The position numbers and the translations under genes are program-made. Positions 23,501 through 36,953 of a stretch of DNA of 64,000 nucleotides are shown piece after piece. Every line of letters begins with the position of its first letter. The stretch's first letter is position 1. The stretch is taken from contig OU612075.1 of NCBI GenBank assembly GCA_914767715.1, positions 16,370,001 to 16,434,000 on the forward strand. The letters run 5' to 3'. Under the pieces are notes generated by a model. It was not told the DNA's origin. It ran no database searches and was given only the letters and a program-made list of their open reading frames with translations. The stretch comes from Membranipora membranacea (lineage: Eukaryota; Bryozoa; Gymnolaemata; Cheilostomatida; Membraniporidae).

Positions 23501-26500
23501 TGTCCATTGGTTTTAAGTTTTGAGTGTCAAAAGTGTACTTTTATCTCAGTATCTTGGTAGTCCATCTGATCATTTTATTTATTTTTTCATTTTATCAAAC
23601 AGTCAATTAGAACCCGAGCAGAATTATCTCCTGACGGTAAACATTATATTCTAAATGGCAGCAAAATCTGGATCTCAAATGGAGGAATTGCTGATGTCTT
23701 CACTGTATTTGCAAAGGTCAGTTCTTTTGTTCACATGGCAAGTTTAGAGTGATTGATTGATTTTGCCATTTGATCACAAACAGTGACATGGGAATATTTT
23801 TCAGTCATAAATCTCTTGTTTCATTGAATTTGCAATCTCTCGTTTCAGTAATTGTCCAAAGGGTTTTTTCAAAAACAACATGGAAAAAATAACTCTTTTA
23901 TGTTCGTAACAGTCAATGTCTGAACAGTTTACAGAAGAAGGTTGTTAAATGAGTTCCAAAGGTCATAGACAGGTAAATAAATGCATTTTATTACAAAAAT
24001 TAAACAGTTAGATGTTTGATTTTAGACTCCTGTAAAAGACCCAAAGACTGGAGATACTAAAGATAAAGTGACAGCCTTCATAGTAGAGAGGGGACATGGA
24101 GGAGTGTCAAGGTATGACCTATATATCACTACACTATATTATGTAAAGTTTGAGTATTTGGGCTTTCGTAGATTTGATATACCAAAGTGCCGAAAAAATG
24201 TATGTATGTTATGGTGGTGATATTTTATCGGATAGAAGATCTGAGTACTTACTGTTCATGATATGGTACTCGTTGAAATAATGGACCACCTTTCGTGTCA
24301 TACTCTTCTCTTTATTTTTTTAGCCCATGGACAGGGGAATTTGGTCTAATTTAATACATGTGTATTATCTTTATATACATGAGACAAGTTCATTGATTTA
24401 TATATTCTGATGTTTGTTTACAGTGGACCACCAGAGAAGAAGATGGGTATTAAATGTAGTAACACAGCCGAGGTTTACTTTGAGGACACTAAGGTACCAG
24501 TAGAGAACGTACTGGGTGGAGTAGGAGAAGGGTTCAAGGTCGCTATGATGATCCTAAACAACGGAAGGTTCGGTATGGCTGGAGCTTTATCTGGTACTAT
24601 GAGGACTTGTATCGAGAGAGCTGTAAGTATTATATATGAAATATATATAATTATGTATAAATATACAATTATAAAGATTTAAGGGTGTATTCCTGCAAAG
24701 CCTAGTCAAGGAGTTAAATACTTAATTATATCAGTGCTCTTATTCTGACCTAAACATCTTCTTAGCATTTTGGGACATAAGAGATACTCAGATGTCTATT
24801 CAATGGAATATATATTATTATGGATTTCATTAGTAAATGTGTTTTTCATTTTTGCTGAAAAACGTGTTCCGAAACTCCTGATTACTTTCAAGGGAGATTA
24901 GTTTAGTATTGTATGGGTAGTCATTGAACTGATAAGGGAATGGAAGACATCATTGATGGATATCCAGTTCATATTGGTTTCCGGTAGTTAATTTGTATGT
25001 ATGATATGGCAGTTGGTGTTTTAAATTGTTACCAAAAGATTATAGCTTGGAGTTGTCTGTTAAATAATTTCTTGACAGTGAGCTGATAACTCCAATAAAA
25101 TGAAAATGTTTTATATTTAACCCTCAAACCATCAATAATAATGTATAAGTATGTCTGTGGCTTAGCCTGAACAAAAAGTTGGTGAAGTTTATGGATCGGT
25201 GTAAACTTCTCTGAAACCATCGCTACATGCTTTACTGAAGACAGATGCATCATCATTATTACCACATGGACGCTAATAATTTTATGACTCGCTCTGTGTT
25301 TTTGTGTTTCATAAACAACCTGAAACTCTCCTATCATACAGGTTGACCATGCCGCAAACAGGAAACAGTTTGCTAAGAACATCCATGAGTATGGAGCTAT
25401 ACAGGAGAAGATTGGAGAGATGGTTATCAGACAGTACGCCACTGAGAGTATGGGTTATATGGTAGCTGCTAACATGGACAAGGGCGCTAAGGAGTTCCAG
25501 ATAGAGGCTGCCATCAGGTAGGCATTATTATAAGATTGAAATTTTTGTCAATCACTTTTTAGCGTGTCTAGGATGATAAATTAATCTGCATAGCATTCAA
25601 CAAAGTGGAACAAGTGGAATTTTGTTGATTGACAAAGCTTGACATCTGTGAATTGTTTATGGTTGGTAAGTCATACCAGAATTCCAGGTGACACAGATAC
25701 ACTTGTTGAGAAATCAATTACCGAAAAGTACATTCAGCAGTCCTACTATAAGCAAGCAGCAGAAACTTATCCTGTTGGCATGGGGGGTCTTTCAATTGAC
25801 ATACTGTCATATCTTTTGTCTGGCTGATGATAATCTTCCTCTTTGTTAATGAAATACCTCTGTCCGTTTTTTGTCACACAATGATAAATTAACCATAGTG
25901 AAAAATTACACAAAGAAAAAGCATGAAAAATCACTTATGACATAACAACCATGAAGTTTGTTATCGTTGGGAATACCCTAGCTAGGGGAGTAAAGTATTT
26001 GTAAGGAAAAGTTCGCCCATCAGCTCATAGCGAAAATAGCGGTTAGCTAAGATTTACTAAACCTCATTACTTTATATAATCTCCCACCTTAGCCTACTTT
26101 AGTTAGTGCTAGCTAAAATAAAGTGCCCCCAAACTAGCTAAACTTAACTCTAGCAAGCTAGTGTATATTATAACCAATCGACTTTTTTGACACGTTTAGT
26201 TAAAACTAAAGTTGATCAACAGCTTTCAAAAACGTGATTGTAACAGGGCATCCAGATACCAGCTACCACACATCCCACCGATAACACCCACTTTGTTGGT
26301 GAAAAGGAACATTAGCGCCTGGGCTCACCTATGAGGATACAATTTTTCTGCCTTGCCATGATTGTTGTGCCATAAATAAACTTGTGTATATTAATAGAAA
26401 TGTCATTAGTGTGATGGTCCTACACAATGTATTAGCTTTTTACCTTTGGTATTTTCAACCCCCTTGAACAGAGCAACTAAAAATGCCAAAAATTTGCTTC

Positions 26501-29500
26501 ACACTATTTTGAAACCATGATAGTTCCTGCCTGCCGGAATATTTTCCACCGTTATGCTTATTTGCATAATGATTTTACACCAGCTCTCATATAAGTTGGC
26601 AAAATAACAATGCCTATCAGTGTGATATGGTGAGCAATATTGATAGTGCAAAATTCAATATTGTTACAGCGTCACAATTATTGGCCTCACCAAATCTGCA
26701 CTGCTGCTCAGTGTCCTGTCTAGGTTTTTAGTTTTAGCTGATGCAAAATTCCAACAACGCTAATTACACAACAGGTTACATCATGAACGCCAGCAAAACT
26801 ATTCTACGCGCCCATTCTATCTTTGTAACCACATAGAGGTGAACACATACTAGAGCCGTTATATAGTAAATAATAGCTCTATGTGTACACCTCTGAGGTT
26901 CTATCTTTGTTTCTCTTAGTAATGTGTACCCCTATCTTTATTACCCTATATAGTAAGGTATACGCCTCCGAGGCCGCCTGGTTCTGCTGTGATCAGACTA
27001 TGCAGATACTCGGAGGTATGAGTTATATGAAGGACGCTGGACTAGAGAGAGTGATGAGAGATCTGAGAATATTCAGAATCTTTGAGGGAACTAACGACAT
27101 TCTCAGACTATTCGTCGCACTGACTGGTATTCAGGTATGTGTGTGTGTAGTTTGAGACCACTGGCAGTATGAAAGTTCTGAGAAACAGTCATTCTCTGCT
27201 GTGTCTCTTATATGATTTACCATTTTCTCTCCCCAGACTTATATTCCAACTTGTGTGACCACACATTGAAACTTCGGAAAACCTTTGACTTTAATATGTC
27301 ACGCTGGACTTAGTTGTATTAATTTTTAGGAAGGCATGCATTGCATTTCAGCAAAAGTCAAACTTTAACCAACAATTTCAGCTGTACGTGGTAGTGTTGA
27401 ATGTTGGATACATTGTACCCTAATGAATGAAAATAATCACAGATGTAAATTAACGTGGAAGATGAGAATGATAGGAAGCTTTGATTTTTTTTAATTACTT
27501 CATATAAGCTTCTATTGGGGTCACTTTTGCTCTAAAAAAACATGCCTAACTAAGTGTTTTATATTACGGAGCAACTTCTTAGCGAAATCGTCATCAGCGA
27601 AACAGCAATCATTTAAATCAAGCGAAAATGGGCTTTCTGTAAAATAGATATAATACTCAAAATAATACAGTACAGATAGCCCGCAATGACTTAAACCTTC
27701 AGAGGGTAAATTTGGAAATACATATTTCAATATCAAGTTAAATTAATGCTCAAAGCCATTTGTAAAAACAAAGTGTAAAAGTTACAAGTACATCTTAAGA
27801 CCTTGATATCAAGCAGGATACAAGTTATCAATGACTACCAGCCAACATCATCTTGTTATTTAAAAAGTCCTGTCGGTCAGCCAAATGCAATCAATATGCA
27901 TTTCCAAGGTTATGAGAAGGACATCAAAATTCATTTGCCAATTTAATATTGAAATTTTGGTTAGTGAGCAAAAAACCACAGAATTAATAGAACAAGTTGA
28001 GGAGCATAAAAATGCAAATGTGTTAGAAAGTCGTAAGTTTGTAAAAAGTCCTTGATCTGGAGTAGGATTTGTGGCTTGAATGACGTAACGTTACATGGCT
28101 TTTGTGTACGAGGAATTCGACCTTACTTACTGCAATCTGACTAATTGTTTTTTTAAATAACTTTGTTATTAATATTTTAAACAATCACTCTAAAAATGTC
28201 AGATTTTTTTTGCCGAAACATGATTTTTCGTTGTTGAAATTGGCAATACGGCTAACAGCGTGCGACTGTCTACATCTACAACGCATAGCCATTTGATGGA
28301 TTATGTGGTCAGAAAAATTTGGCATATTTTTCATCAGCATTATTCAAAATTATAATTTACCAAAAATTGCTTATCAGCTTACAGTCTGCCAACTTTCAGG
28401 GATCAACATACTGTCTGGTTTTCTAAATGACGACAATGGGTTATAGCCAGGACCAATATAGTTTCATCAGTGTGTCACTAGTGGGGATTTTAACTTTGAT
28501 AATCAGGATCTGACAAAATGATGATAACCCCCTACTTTTTCAAACGTCCCCTTCTTTCAGATGAAGACCCCCTAACCACAAAAATAATAGGGTTGAAGGG
28601 CCCCTAAACTACACCCGGTTAGTACTTTTGCCAGATAAAAGTATTCCTGCCAACATAGAACATAATGCTCCGGCACAATGCCCTATGTAGGCGCAATAGG
28701 TCAGCAATTATGTCTTTGGTGGCCTTAGTTGTCGCAACTGAGCTCCCAAAAAAATTGAGAAAAGCTAGCATAGTTGCCAGCTGCCTCATCACTTTTTGGT
28801 TTCTGGTGCCCGATAAATCTTCCTGTCTCAGACTGTCCGAAATTCAAAGTCGATGCACACAGACCAAGGAGCAAAAAGACAAAGTTCTAAAGATTGGAGT
28901 ATTCTACTCTTGCAGGCTCAAAATAGCCGTTGCCCTTTGCTGGTCCTACTAAATTAGGCTTACTGTGGAACACACTGAATATCCTATTAACCAAAGTGAA
29001 TGTTAATTGTTGGCATACTTCAAGGTACTACACCAAATAAATTAAGACCTCATTTTACTACTGGACACATTCTATTATATGATAAGGAAGATTTATATGT
29101 TACGCCCGTTAGCGATCATTTACTGTACAATTTGAACATCTGTAAATATAAAATAAACCATAACACAGCCTATCGTCACATGGAAAGTGTCGAGCAAACT
29201 AATCTTCAAGGATTAAATGGGCGTTGTAATATTATTGTGTTCTGTATCATCAACCAACGCTCTCTTTCGGGTTCTTTCATCAACTTTTCAGTCATCCAAA
29301 ATCCATTTTGTGTGCTATTATGCAAAGGTGTGAAATTAGCTATCTGAGTAATCTCCTAATTACCCATTTCTATGTTGTTTAGTCCATTGTTTAGTCACTG
29401 CCAAATCCGTTGAGCAAGAGATTGCAACTCCCTGTATATGAATCAAAACAGACAACCAGCCAATTAAATTGGTGCGTCAAACATTTTTTTGTACTGAAAC

Positions 29501-32500
29501 AAGGAATTGCAATGTTCGATTCACGTAGATTGTCATTATGTAAGTCGGTAACAAACGCTATCATTTTTTATTCGTAACTTGTGCATAAACTGTAATTTTC
29601 GTCGGGAAGAAAATGAGTCATGGATAGTTCACCCCGGAAATCACATCCCACCAATACGCAAGTTACATTGACGCACTCGATTATTACTTGTCTCAATAAT
29701 ATCGAGGTGTTTTTTTAATTTCCAAACTTTGCAATCAACAAAAAAAGGTCACCAATAGCTTGACCAATCTGCCACAACAATTTGGGTGTCCTATGCACGC
29801 TTTTTACTTTACATAGGTAAAAAAACAGGGCACTTAACACATCCGCTTCGGTCCTGTGTACCTGATTACATTGTACAGTGGAGATGATTGATGCAGACAG
29901 AGCGATTAATGACAGATTAAAGTTTAGATGGACACACCTAGTGCAGCAAAGGGCCAAACAATTACTTCCAATCCCTCTGTGTTCCTTGTACTTAATAGAC
30001 CATTTCGTCGCAAAAATAACTACATTTTCTGCCATCAATTTTGTTAATGGCGCTGAGAATGATGTGCCAACTCCAGTGCAAGCAAGCTCCTTGTCATCTA
30101 CACATACAAGACTGGACATAAAGTTACATTGCTCTGCTTTTGTCGAAGAAATCAAACGCAAAACACGGAAGCCATCATTTTACACTGCAGGTTCACCTTC
30201 TAACCACCGACGGCATACAACAAGGCCGGGACAAGCACATAAATCTTATTGTTTATACAGCAACCAGGCTTCTGATCCGGGGTAGCTACACCTACCTGAT
30301 CACTGTCAGGCATTCATCCTGACATTGGGGCATTTTATGCAGATATAATTATAACTTACGGCAAAGAAATTTAAATCGCTAAAGATTATTATCAAGCATT
30401 TGCTGCTGGCAGTTTGAATATGGGTCTGTGATGCAGGGATGTACACTAACACGCTGAGTGGGTACGCTGATCCACTAGACATTGATTTGCTCCCCATTAG
30501 CTGTAAACACATCTTTACAGCCATAGCAACAGCCCCACAGGAATGTTTGGATTTTTAAAATATCTATCTCTATCCATGTGCAAAAGATGCCATTTTTCAA
30601 GTGTGTTCATTTTCATACTGCTTTGATCATCCAAGACATGCAAAATGCGGAACATCTCACAATTAATATCTCAAATCTGTTTTTTCCTTCTTTGAATTCC
30701 TCAGATCAGATTAACAGCGGTGATCAAGGTGTCTTTTTCAGGTCTTATGAATGAAATAAAAAGCTAGGCCAACTACACCCATGTTACATTGACATACTTC
30801 AAAATACATCATTGTTCTTTTAGTACGCTGGCGGTCACTTGAAAGACGTTCTGGCAGCCTTGAAGAACCCTGTATCTAACCCAGGTATGCTTGTGGGTAA
30901 GGCAGTGGAGAAGGCAAAGAGATCAATGGGAGTTGTCACAGCTATACCAATAATCGGAGCTCACGCTGAACTGGCGGCCGAGGCTGATAAACTCGGAGCC
31001 TGTATCGCCAGATTCGGTGGCAGCATTGAAGATTTACTGGCTAAATACCAAAAGAAGATTGTTGGTGAGTTGTTCATGCTTAAAAAGAGTGCACTACCCA
31101 TTCCAGACACCAGCTTTTAATTCAGATAAGGTGAACACATACTCGATTGAAGAAAAACTAGGTTTCCTGATGGTTTGGTTTATACAGGGCAATCTGTTTA
31201 TAGGCTATATGCGTATATAGCTGATTTATGTCATCGAGAAAATACTTTAGGTTGAGCAGTCATGAGTTGGATAAAAAAATGCCAAAACACCAATAATTAA
31301 ATATTTAGAAGGATGTTTTTGTCGCCTATTGACGTCCTGTGATGTATAACATGATTTCACAACTGCAATTCATTGTCTGCACGGTTTTTCTGAGAGCATG
31401 TTGCGCTTGTCCATCAATTATTGGAAGCATCCAGCCCATTTGATACAAAACATATATTTGGTTTTTTTGAAACATAGCATATCTTGCCAACACCCACTCT
31501 CTATTAAATTTCCCCAGGACATGCTTCTATGTTCCATGAAAGGATTATTTCTGGCTAAACAATCTTTTCGACACTCAACACTTATCTAGCTGTACAACAC
31601 GGCTGTCTCTTGTGACATTGTGTTGTCATTTTGTCCTGTTTGAGAAAATCAAGTCAGACATAGGAAAATGTCGCAAGTAATTTGTCATGGGATGACACAG
31701 TTTTCTTATCAGAGTTTCCGTTAGAACGTGGGCTGTCTCCTGATCCAGGCCTCAAACTTCTTATTCATTTCCATGCTGACTAAATTTTGTCAAACATCAG
31801 CTACTGACACCAAAAATGCTTCCATAGTGCTTCAGGCTATCAAACCCAAATTCCTACTCTCCTGGCAACAAGAGGGCCAACAACCTAATACCACCATACA
31901 ACACCACTTCCCCCAGTGCCACCGATGTATGGTTGAATGTATAAGTTGTTGTGTTAGTCAACGATTGAGAAATTCCGTTTTTGGACATGCGGATATCAAC
32001 TTTCCTAAGAAGTTTTTGGTTGTGAGTCATATCCTGATAGATTTCTGCCGCCCACGCTTAATGGACTTCAAATTGTAATAGTCTGGTGTTCCATACTCCC
32101 CCACCGTTTAATTGATGAGTATTAAAAAACTTTAAATAGACCAGCGGTCATAAGATTATCTCTTCACCAGCCTGTCAAACTCTACTGTGGAACTGAATGA
32201 ATGTCTGACATGACCTCCCCCTCAGTGCCTCATATATAACCAAACAGAAAGCATCACAAGATACAAGTGGATTATTTACTGGCTATTCAGGAACCAAATA
32301 TTTCATCTGAGAATCATGCCTGTCAATGCGTGGCTAGATGAAGATTGATGTCTTGAAGCAAAACTAAAACTTCAAAACCAGTCAAGTTTCAAAATTCTTT
32401 TGCTCGTGGAATAACTCTGAAGGTATGAAGTCAACAAACTTGTAGTTGTAGCCATGACAGATTTCTAGTGCACCTTACTGTCGTTGTAATATCGGCTGGT

Positions 32501-35500
32501 TGGTGTACATCACTTTAATTCTAAGTTACAAGAATACAAAATGAATCATGGAGCAGATCAGTCCGTCCCAGAACGCTGCGTCAACAAGAACACAACACTT
32601 TGCTCATAACTCCGTTATTGTCCCGCTGGTCCCAATCAATTTTTTAAGTTTAGTTTTAGTTCAAGTCCTGTTATTGGACCTGGTTTTTACACCGATACCT
32701 TATTACTGCACTTTAATTTCTGTAAAACACCGCATGTGGCTTTTTGCTTACCATGTTAATAGTTATTCAATGGATGGATTGGGAATCCCTTAATCTACAT
32801 ATGAGATGAATTATCTCTTTATTATAAATAAGATTAATTAATATTGATGTGAAGCCTTTCTGAAACAATTGATGAAGCGGTTCAATATGAAATAATGATT
32901 ATAAGATACTTGAGAGCTTTGCCAACGTCACAAAATTATGCAATGATGTTTATGTTGCATGCCTAAAACAATATTTTTTAACTTTATAAGCTAAATTCAG
33001 AGCTTTGCCAAAATCATATTAAAATTAAGCTATGATGTATGTGTTGCATGCATAAAAGAATAATCTTTAATTCTAGAAGGTTCGGCCCAATGTCATCTTT
33101 ATCACCAAATAACCAAGATTGGCAAACCTTATTTCTTCCCCACCCTATTTTATTCCAGTTTCTGTCAATCTTAAGGGATAGTTGGACCTCTCTGTTCATA
33201 GTTCCAGGCTCTATATTCACATAATTATGCAATGATGCTTCTTTTGCATGCATAAAAGAATATTTTTTAATTTTATAAGATCCCTTTTCCACCCAATGAC
33301 CTTTTATGTCATCAAATAATCGGCTTTATTTCTTCCCCACCCATATTGTTTTCCTGTTTCTGGCTGAAGGGGTAGTGGCACCTCCCTGTTCGTGTATCTG
33401 GGTTGTGCCTTCAACCCTTCCATTCTCCCTGCGTCAGCGTCAACGCATCTATTACTAATAATGTGTTGTCTGTTTTTTGTCTGGAAATGATAGTGCAAAA
33501 AAATAATGAAAATTCCTTCTGAATCACGATTAACATGAAATGTAAAAGTATGCCTTCCTCCGTTCACGTTTTCTGTTGTTACATTTTTAATATGCCTGAA
33601 GCAATAATAGGAAATACAATCTGACTCAGAACTTACACTATCTGTGGTGTATATTTGGTTAGCCAGCCGCTCATCAGAAAAACAAAAGGTGCCAAATCCA
33701 ATACTAATTAGTGGTAGCAGTGCTGATATGACTTTGTAGTGTATAGTTTGTGTGGAGTTTGTGTTCTGTTACGACAACCAGATTATGTGACAACAGATAA
33801 TCTTTGACCCGACTCTCAGACATACAGCTTTCAGCTAAATAAGGAACCTTTTCTCCACTCATCAAACCCTTTACAGATGTTAATGTTTTAGCTCAAAGAA
33901 GTGGACTTGAAATTGTTCAGTGCTTTGCATGCTCCCGATACTTGCATGTACTTTGTATAAATGTATCATTCTCATACTACTTCCAACCCATGATATGTAG
34001 GTTTCTAATAAATTTGAAAGCTGTGATATTTGTCCAAAACTCTATTTGTTATTTGAGTTATGTACTAAGTCTCTCTCTCTTTTCTTTTGTAGATGAGCAG
34101 TTTTTGTTATGGCGTGTAGCCGAGGCCGGTATGGATATCTACGCCATGTCTGCAGTGTTATCCAGAGCTTCCGCGTCACTAACCAACGGCACACCCTCAG
34201 CTGAGCACGAAAAGATTATCTGTCAGACCTTCATCGAGCAGGTAATCATGTAATAACTGCTGTAACAGCACCATCTGAAATTCTCAGAAAGACCAGCTCA
34301 ATCTAATTTTAGTTTTTTAATTGCTCTGATCTTAAAGAGTACCCAAAGACCAACGCATGTTATAGTCAGGCAGTTACTCATGATAAAGTTGTGTCAGATT
34401 TTCATAACCTGATTATAACATGCTTTGGTCGTTTGGTAGTCTTTAATGGGAATTCCTGCGAGTTGCATTGTGGAATACTCATCAATAGGATAGGGTGTAA
34501 ACGATAAGACCCCCTAACCACTGCCAACCTTTAATACAGACACTTATTAAAATTTTGTTGACAAAAAATAAGTTTTGGGATGGTCTATTTCTGTAGGATT
34601 GGCTCCAAATCAGATGAGCGTCTCCGCAGTAGCAGAAAAATTTGAACTAGATCATTTTAATAGGTACTGCCCCAGGGAGATCTAGTTAATGAACTGGGGA
34701 GGTCATTAACTAGTAATGATGTTGAAATTCAGCGAAAAATCAGGGTTTTATGAATGTTTTAGGCGTGGGATTTAAAGGCAGATTGTGGTCACCACCAAGT
34801 TCAATTTAAGGCAGAATGTAATATTGCACTCTGGTAATGAAACATTATTTGGCCAACGCCCAGAGATGTATATTGCTGGATATCTTGGTTTTTTACCTTG
34901 GCCCCTTTTGACATAATCCTTCTATCATGGTTGTAAGACCATCTTAGGAGCCAATAAGATAGCTGCCTGGTTATGACTATAGTTATTTTGAGTCGAGAAG
35001 CTCCAGTCTTGTTCAATTGACACTCCATCGCTTATCCAGGAAAATATGAATATCAAGGAGGTACTACTAGCTAAGCTTATTACGGCTAATGTCACTTAAT
35101 TATAAGTGGGGGGACATCGGATTATGCCATTATTTCTTAATCTGATTAGGAATCTAGACAAGTAGCAGAAGCTTAAGTTCTCAATTCACCTATCCGTATT
35201 GTTTCACCAGAGAGCTCCCCTCCCCCACAGTTTAGACAGGTTTAAATCCCATAATCTTCAGTATCAGAGCATTCCTTGAGCAATATCCAGACTAAAGTAT
35301 TCCTAATAGTGTCTGATCTACTTGTAATCAAGTAGTATCCCTCAGATTAAGAGTACATTATAATTTTATTTGAGCCACTGATAATCTTTATATCCAGTTA
35401 AGCCGCTCAGAAGTGTGCCTTTCTCCCACAATGCAACTGCGATACCCAGGACCCAGGTGATCTAGCCATCATGTAAAGTATCTACTCCCCGGGGAACAAA

Positions 35501-36953
35501 ATGGGAACTTCTGGTGTTGTGTTTTTGCGTAGACAAGATTGTATTATAATCCAGTTTATGCGTTTCTGTAAGCCTTAAAATCTGAAAATAGATCAGCTAT
35601 ATACCACATGTGAGTCAAAACCCGAAAAAACCTTCTTGGAGAAGATGGCAAATGAGACATCCCTCTTATCTTTATATCTGTATTGTTTACCAGGTCCCCG
35701 AATATAATCAAATTTAATATAATACCGGAATCCATTTGCTCTGGCGGGCTCGGTAAATATATACTTGAGTTGGTAAAATATGTATGACCAATTTAGCCAA
35801 TGTTCAATCTGATATAATATAATAGGATTTACTTCCATTCTGAATCACCACCATATGATAAGACCGATATTAAGTATGTCTGGGACCTGCGTAGAAGAGA
35901 GCGCCCACACACATCTGGGATAAATGGTACCTAATGTGCAACCTATGTGTTATTTTCTTATGTAATCCTTATCAAACCAAGTTTTCTTCCATACAATTAT
36001 TTATTGTTTAGCGGTGTCAGGTTTTCCAGGGAGGCCGGTCAACGAAGCCGATATATGTTTAGGGTGCTTGAGACCTAATAGAGCTGTTTTGGAATATTGG
36101 GAAACCTCGATTCCGTGCTTTGAGGGGGGCCTTATTAAATTATTACACAACATAGTCCCTAACCTGTATACATGTTATGATGAGCGACAATTCATGAAAA
36201 TTTATCTAATCAGATTTTAGTGTTTCCAACTCAGCAACGGGGCTTAATAAGTGTACTTTGTGAAAATCAGTCGCATCAAACTCTCAGTTACTCCAGTAAA
36301 TAACAGTCTGTGTGTTTATACATATTGATATATATATTATCTAAATTATTAAATTTGTTAATTTAATTGTTTCTTACTCGGAAATGGGGCATAATAAGTC
36401 TACTCTGTGAAAATCAGTGTCACTAAACACTCAGTTACCCCAGTAGTAAATGACTGTCAGTGCGTATATACATATTGATATTATATTATCTAAATTATTT
36501 AATTTTTTTAATTTGTTTTGTTTCGGAAATGGGGCATAATAAGTGTACTCTGTGAAAATCAGTGGCACTAAAGACTCAGTTAACCCAGTAAATGGCTGTC
36601 CGTGTATTTATACATATTGATATATTATATATATTATTTAAATTGTTTAATTTATTAATTTGTTTCTGACTCATAAATGGGGCATAATAAGTCTACTCTG
36701 TGAAAATCAGTGTCACCAAACACGCAGTGACCCCAATAAATGACTGTCCGTGAGATTATACATATTGATATTGTATTATCTCAATTATTTAATTTGTTTG
36801 TTTTCTTAATTTCAGGGCTCGGAACGCGTCAACAAGTACCTCGCTGAGTTAACCTCACCATCACATCAAGCTGTATTCAAGAATCTATCCACATTGTCCA
36901 AACAGACCGTGTCTAACGCTGGAGTTTTATCATCACATCCTCTCGGATTTTAA
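20538..36953 (+). CDS. ACADVL: Very-long-chain acyl-CoA dehydrogenase, mitochondrial (first exon not found)
   Basis: Thirteen exons: 20538-20592, 20897-20966, 21582-21646, 22152-22326, 23031-23191, 23603-23716, 24026-24111, 24424-24622, 25342-25517, 26954-27134, 30824-31064, 34093-34241 and 36816-36953. Phases agree throughout, giving 602 residues; the N-terminal exon is missing. The enzyme does the first step of mitochondrial beta-oxidation of long acyl-CoAs with FAD, at the inner membrane. Seen: end of a presequence ([13 protein letters not shown]), the [12 protein letters not shown] signature, [10 protein letters not shown], the FEGTND catalytic-base Glu (about visible residue 411), and the long C-terminal domain unique to VLCAD/ACAD9, ending SHPLGF as in VLCAD. 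The second signature reads [14 protein letters not shown], with Ser where the family usually has Gly. The [16 protein letters not shown] stretch favours VLCAD over ACAD9. Confidence 0.93.
32933..33285. repeat. Diverged direct repeats, GCATGCATAAAAGAAT-type unit, three copies
   Basis: Three related blocks start near 32933, 33023 and 33223. Each reads roughly AATTATGCAATGATG, then TTGCATGCATAAAAGAATA, then TTTAATTTTATAAG. The two later blocks continue into matching stretches (TTATTTCTTCCCCACCC, then TTCCTGTTTCTG-like). They lie in the VLCAD intron between 31064 and 34093. An old tandemly duplicated intronic repeat, non-coding. Confidence 0.65.
36239..36812. repeat. ~147-bp tandem repeat, four copies, ending at a splice acceptor
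   Basis: Units start GGGGC(A/T)TAATAAG at 36239, 36386, 36531 and 36679 (spacings 147, 145 and 148). Each continues with TGTGAAAATCAGT, an ACTCAGTTA-like block, CAGTAAATGACTGTC, TACATATTGATAT and an A/T-rich tail. The tail of the fourth unit turns into the polypyrimidine tract and AG acceptor (36814-36815) of the final VLCAD exon. Copies differ by scattered substitutions and small indels. Intronic satellite-like array. Confidence 0.92.

Noticed and set aside
25029-25442. 137-codon minus-strand frame
   Set aside because: Overlaps the real VLCAD exon at 25342-25517 on the opposite strand and has no family resemblance.
26820-26950. Partial duplicate of the VLCAD exon start (GTGTACACCTCTGAGG resembling GTATACGCCTCCGAGG)
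   Set aside because: Similarity extends only about 16 bases and the surrounding frame is not coding-like. Too short to separate from chance.
29715-30285. Overlapping open frames of 135-148 codons on both strands in a VLCAD intron
   Set aside because: Neither shows a recognisable motif, splice context or family resemblance. Long frames on both strands at once fit a shadow or an old repeat.
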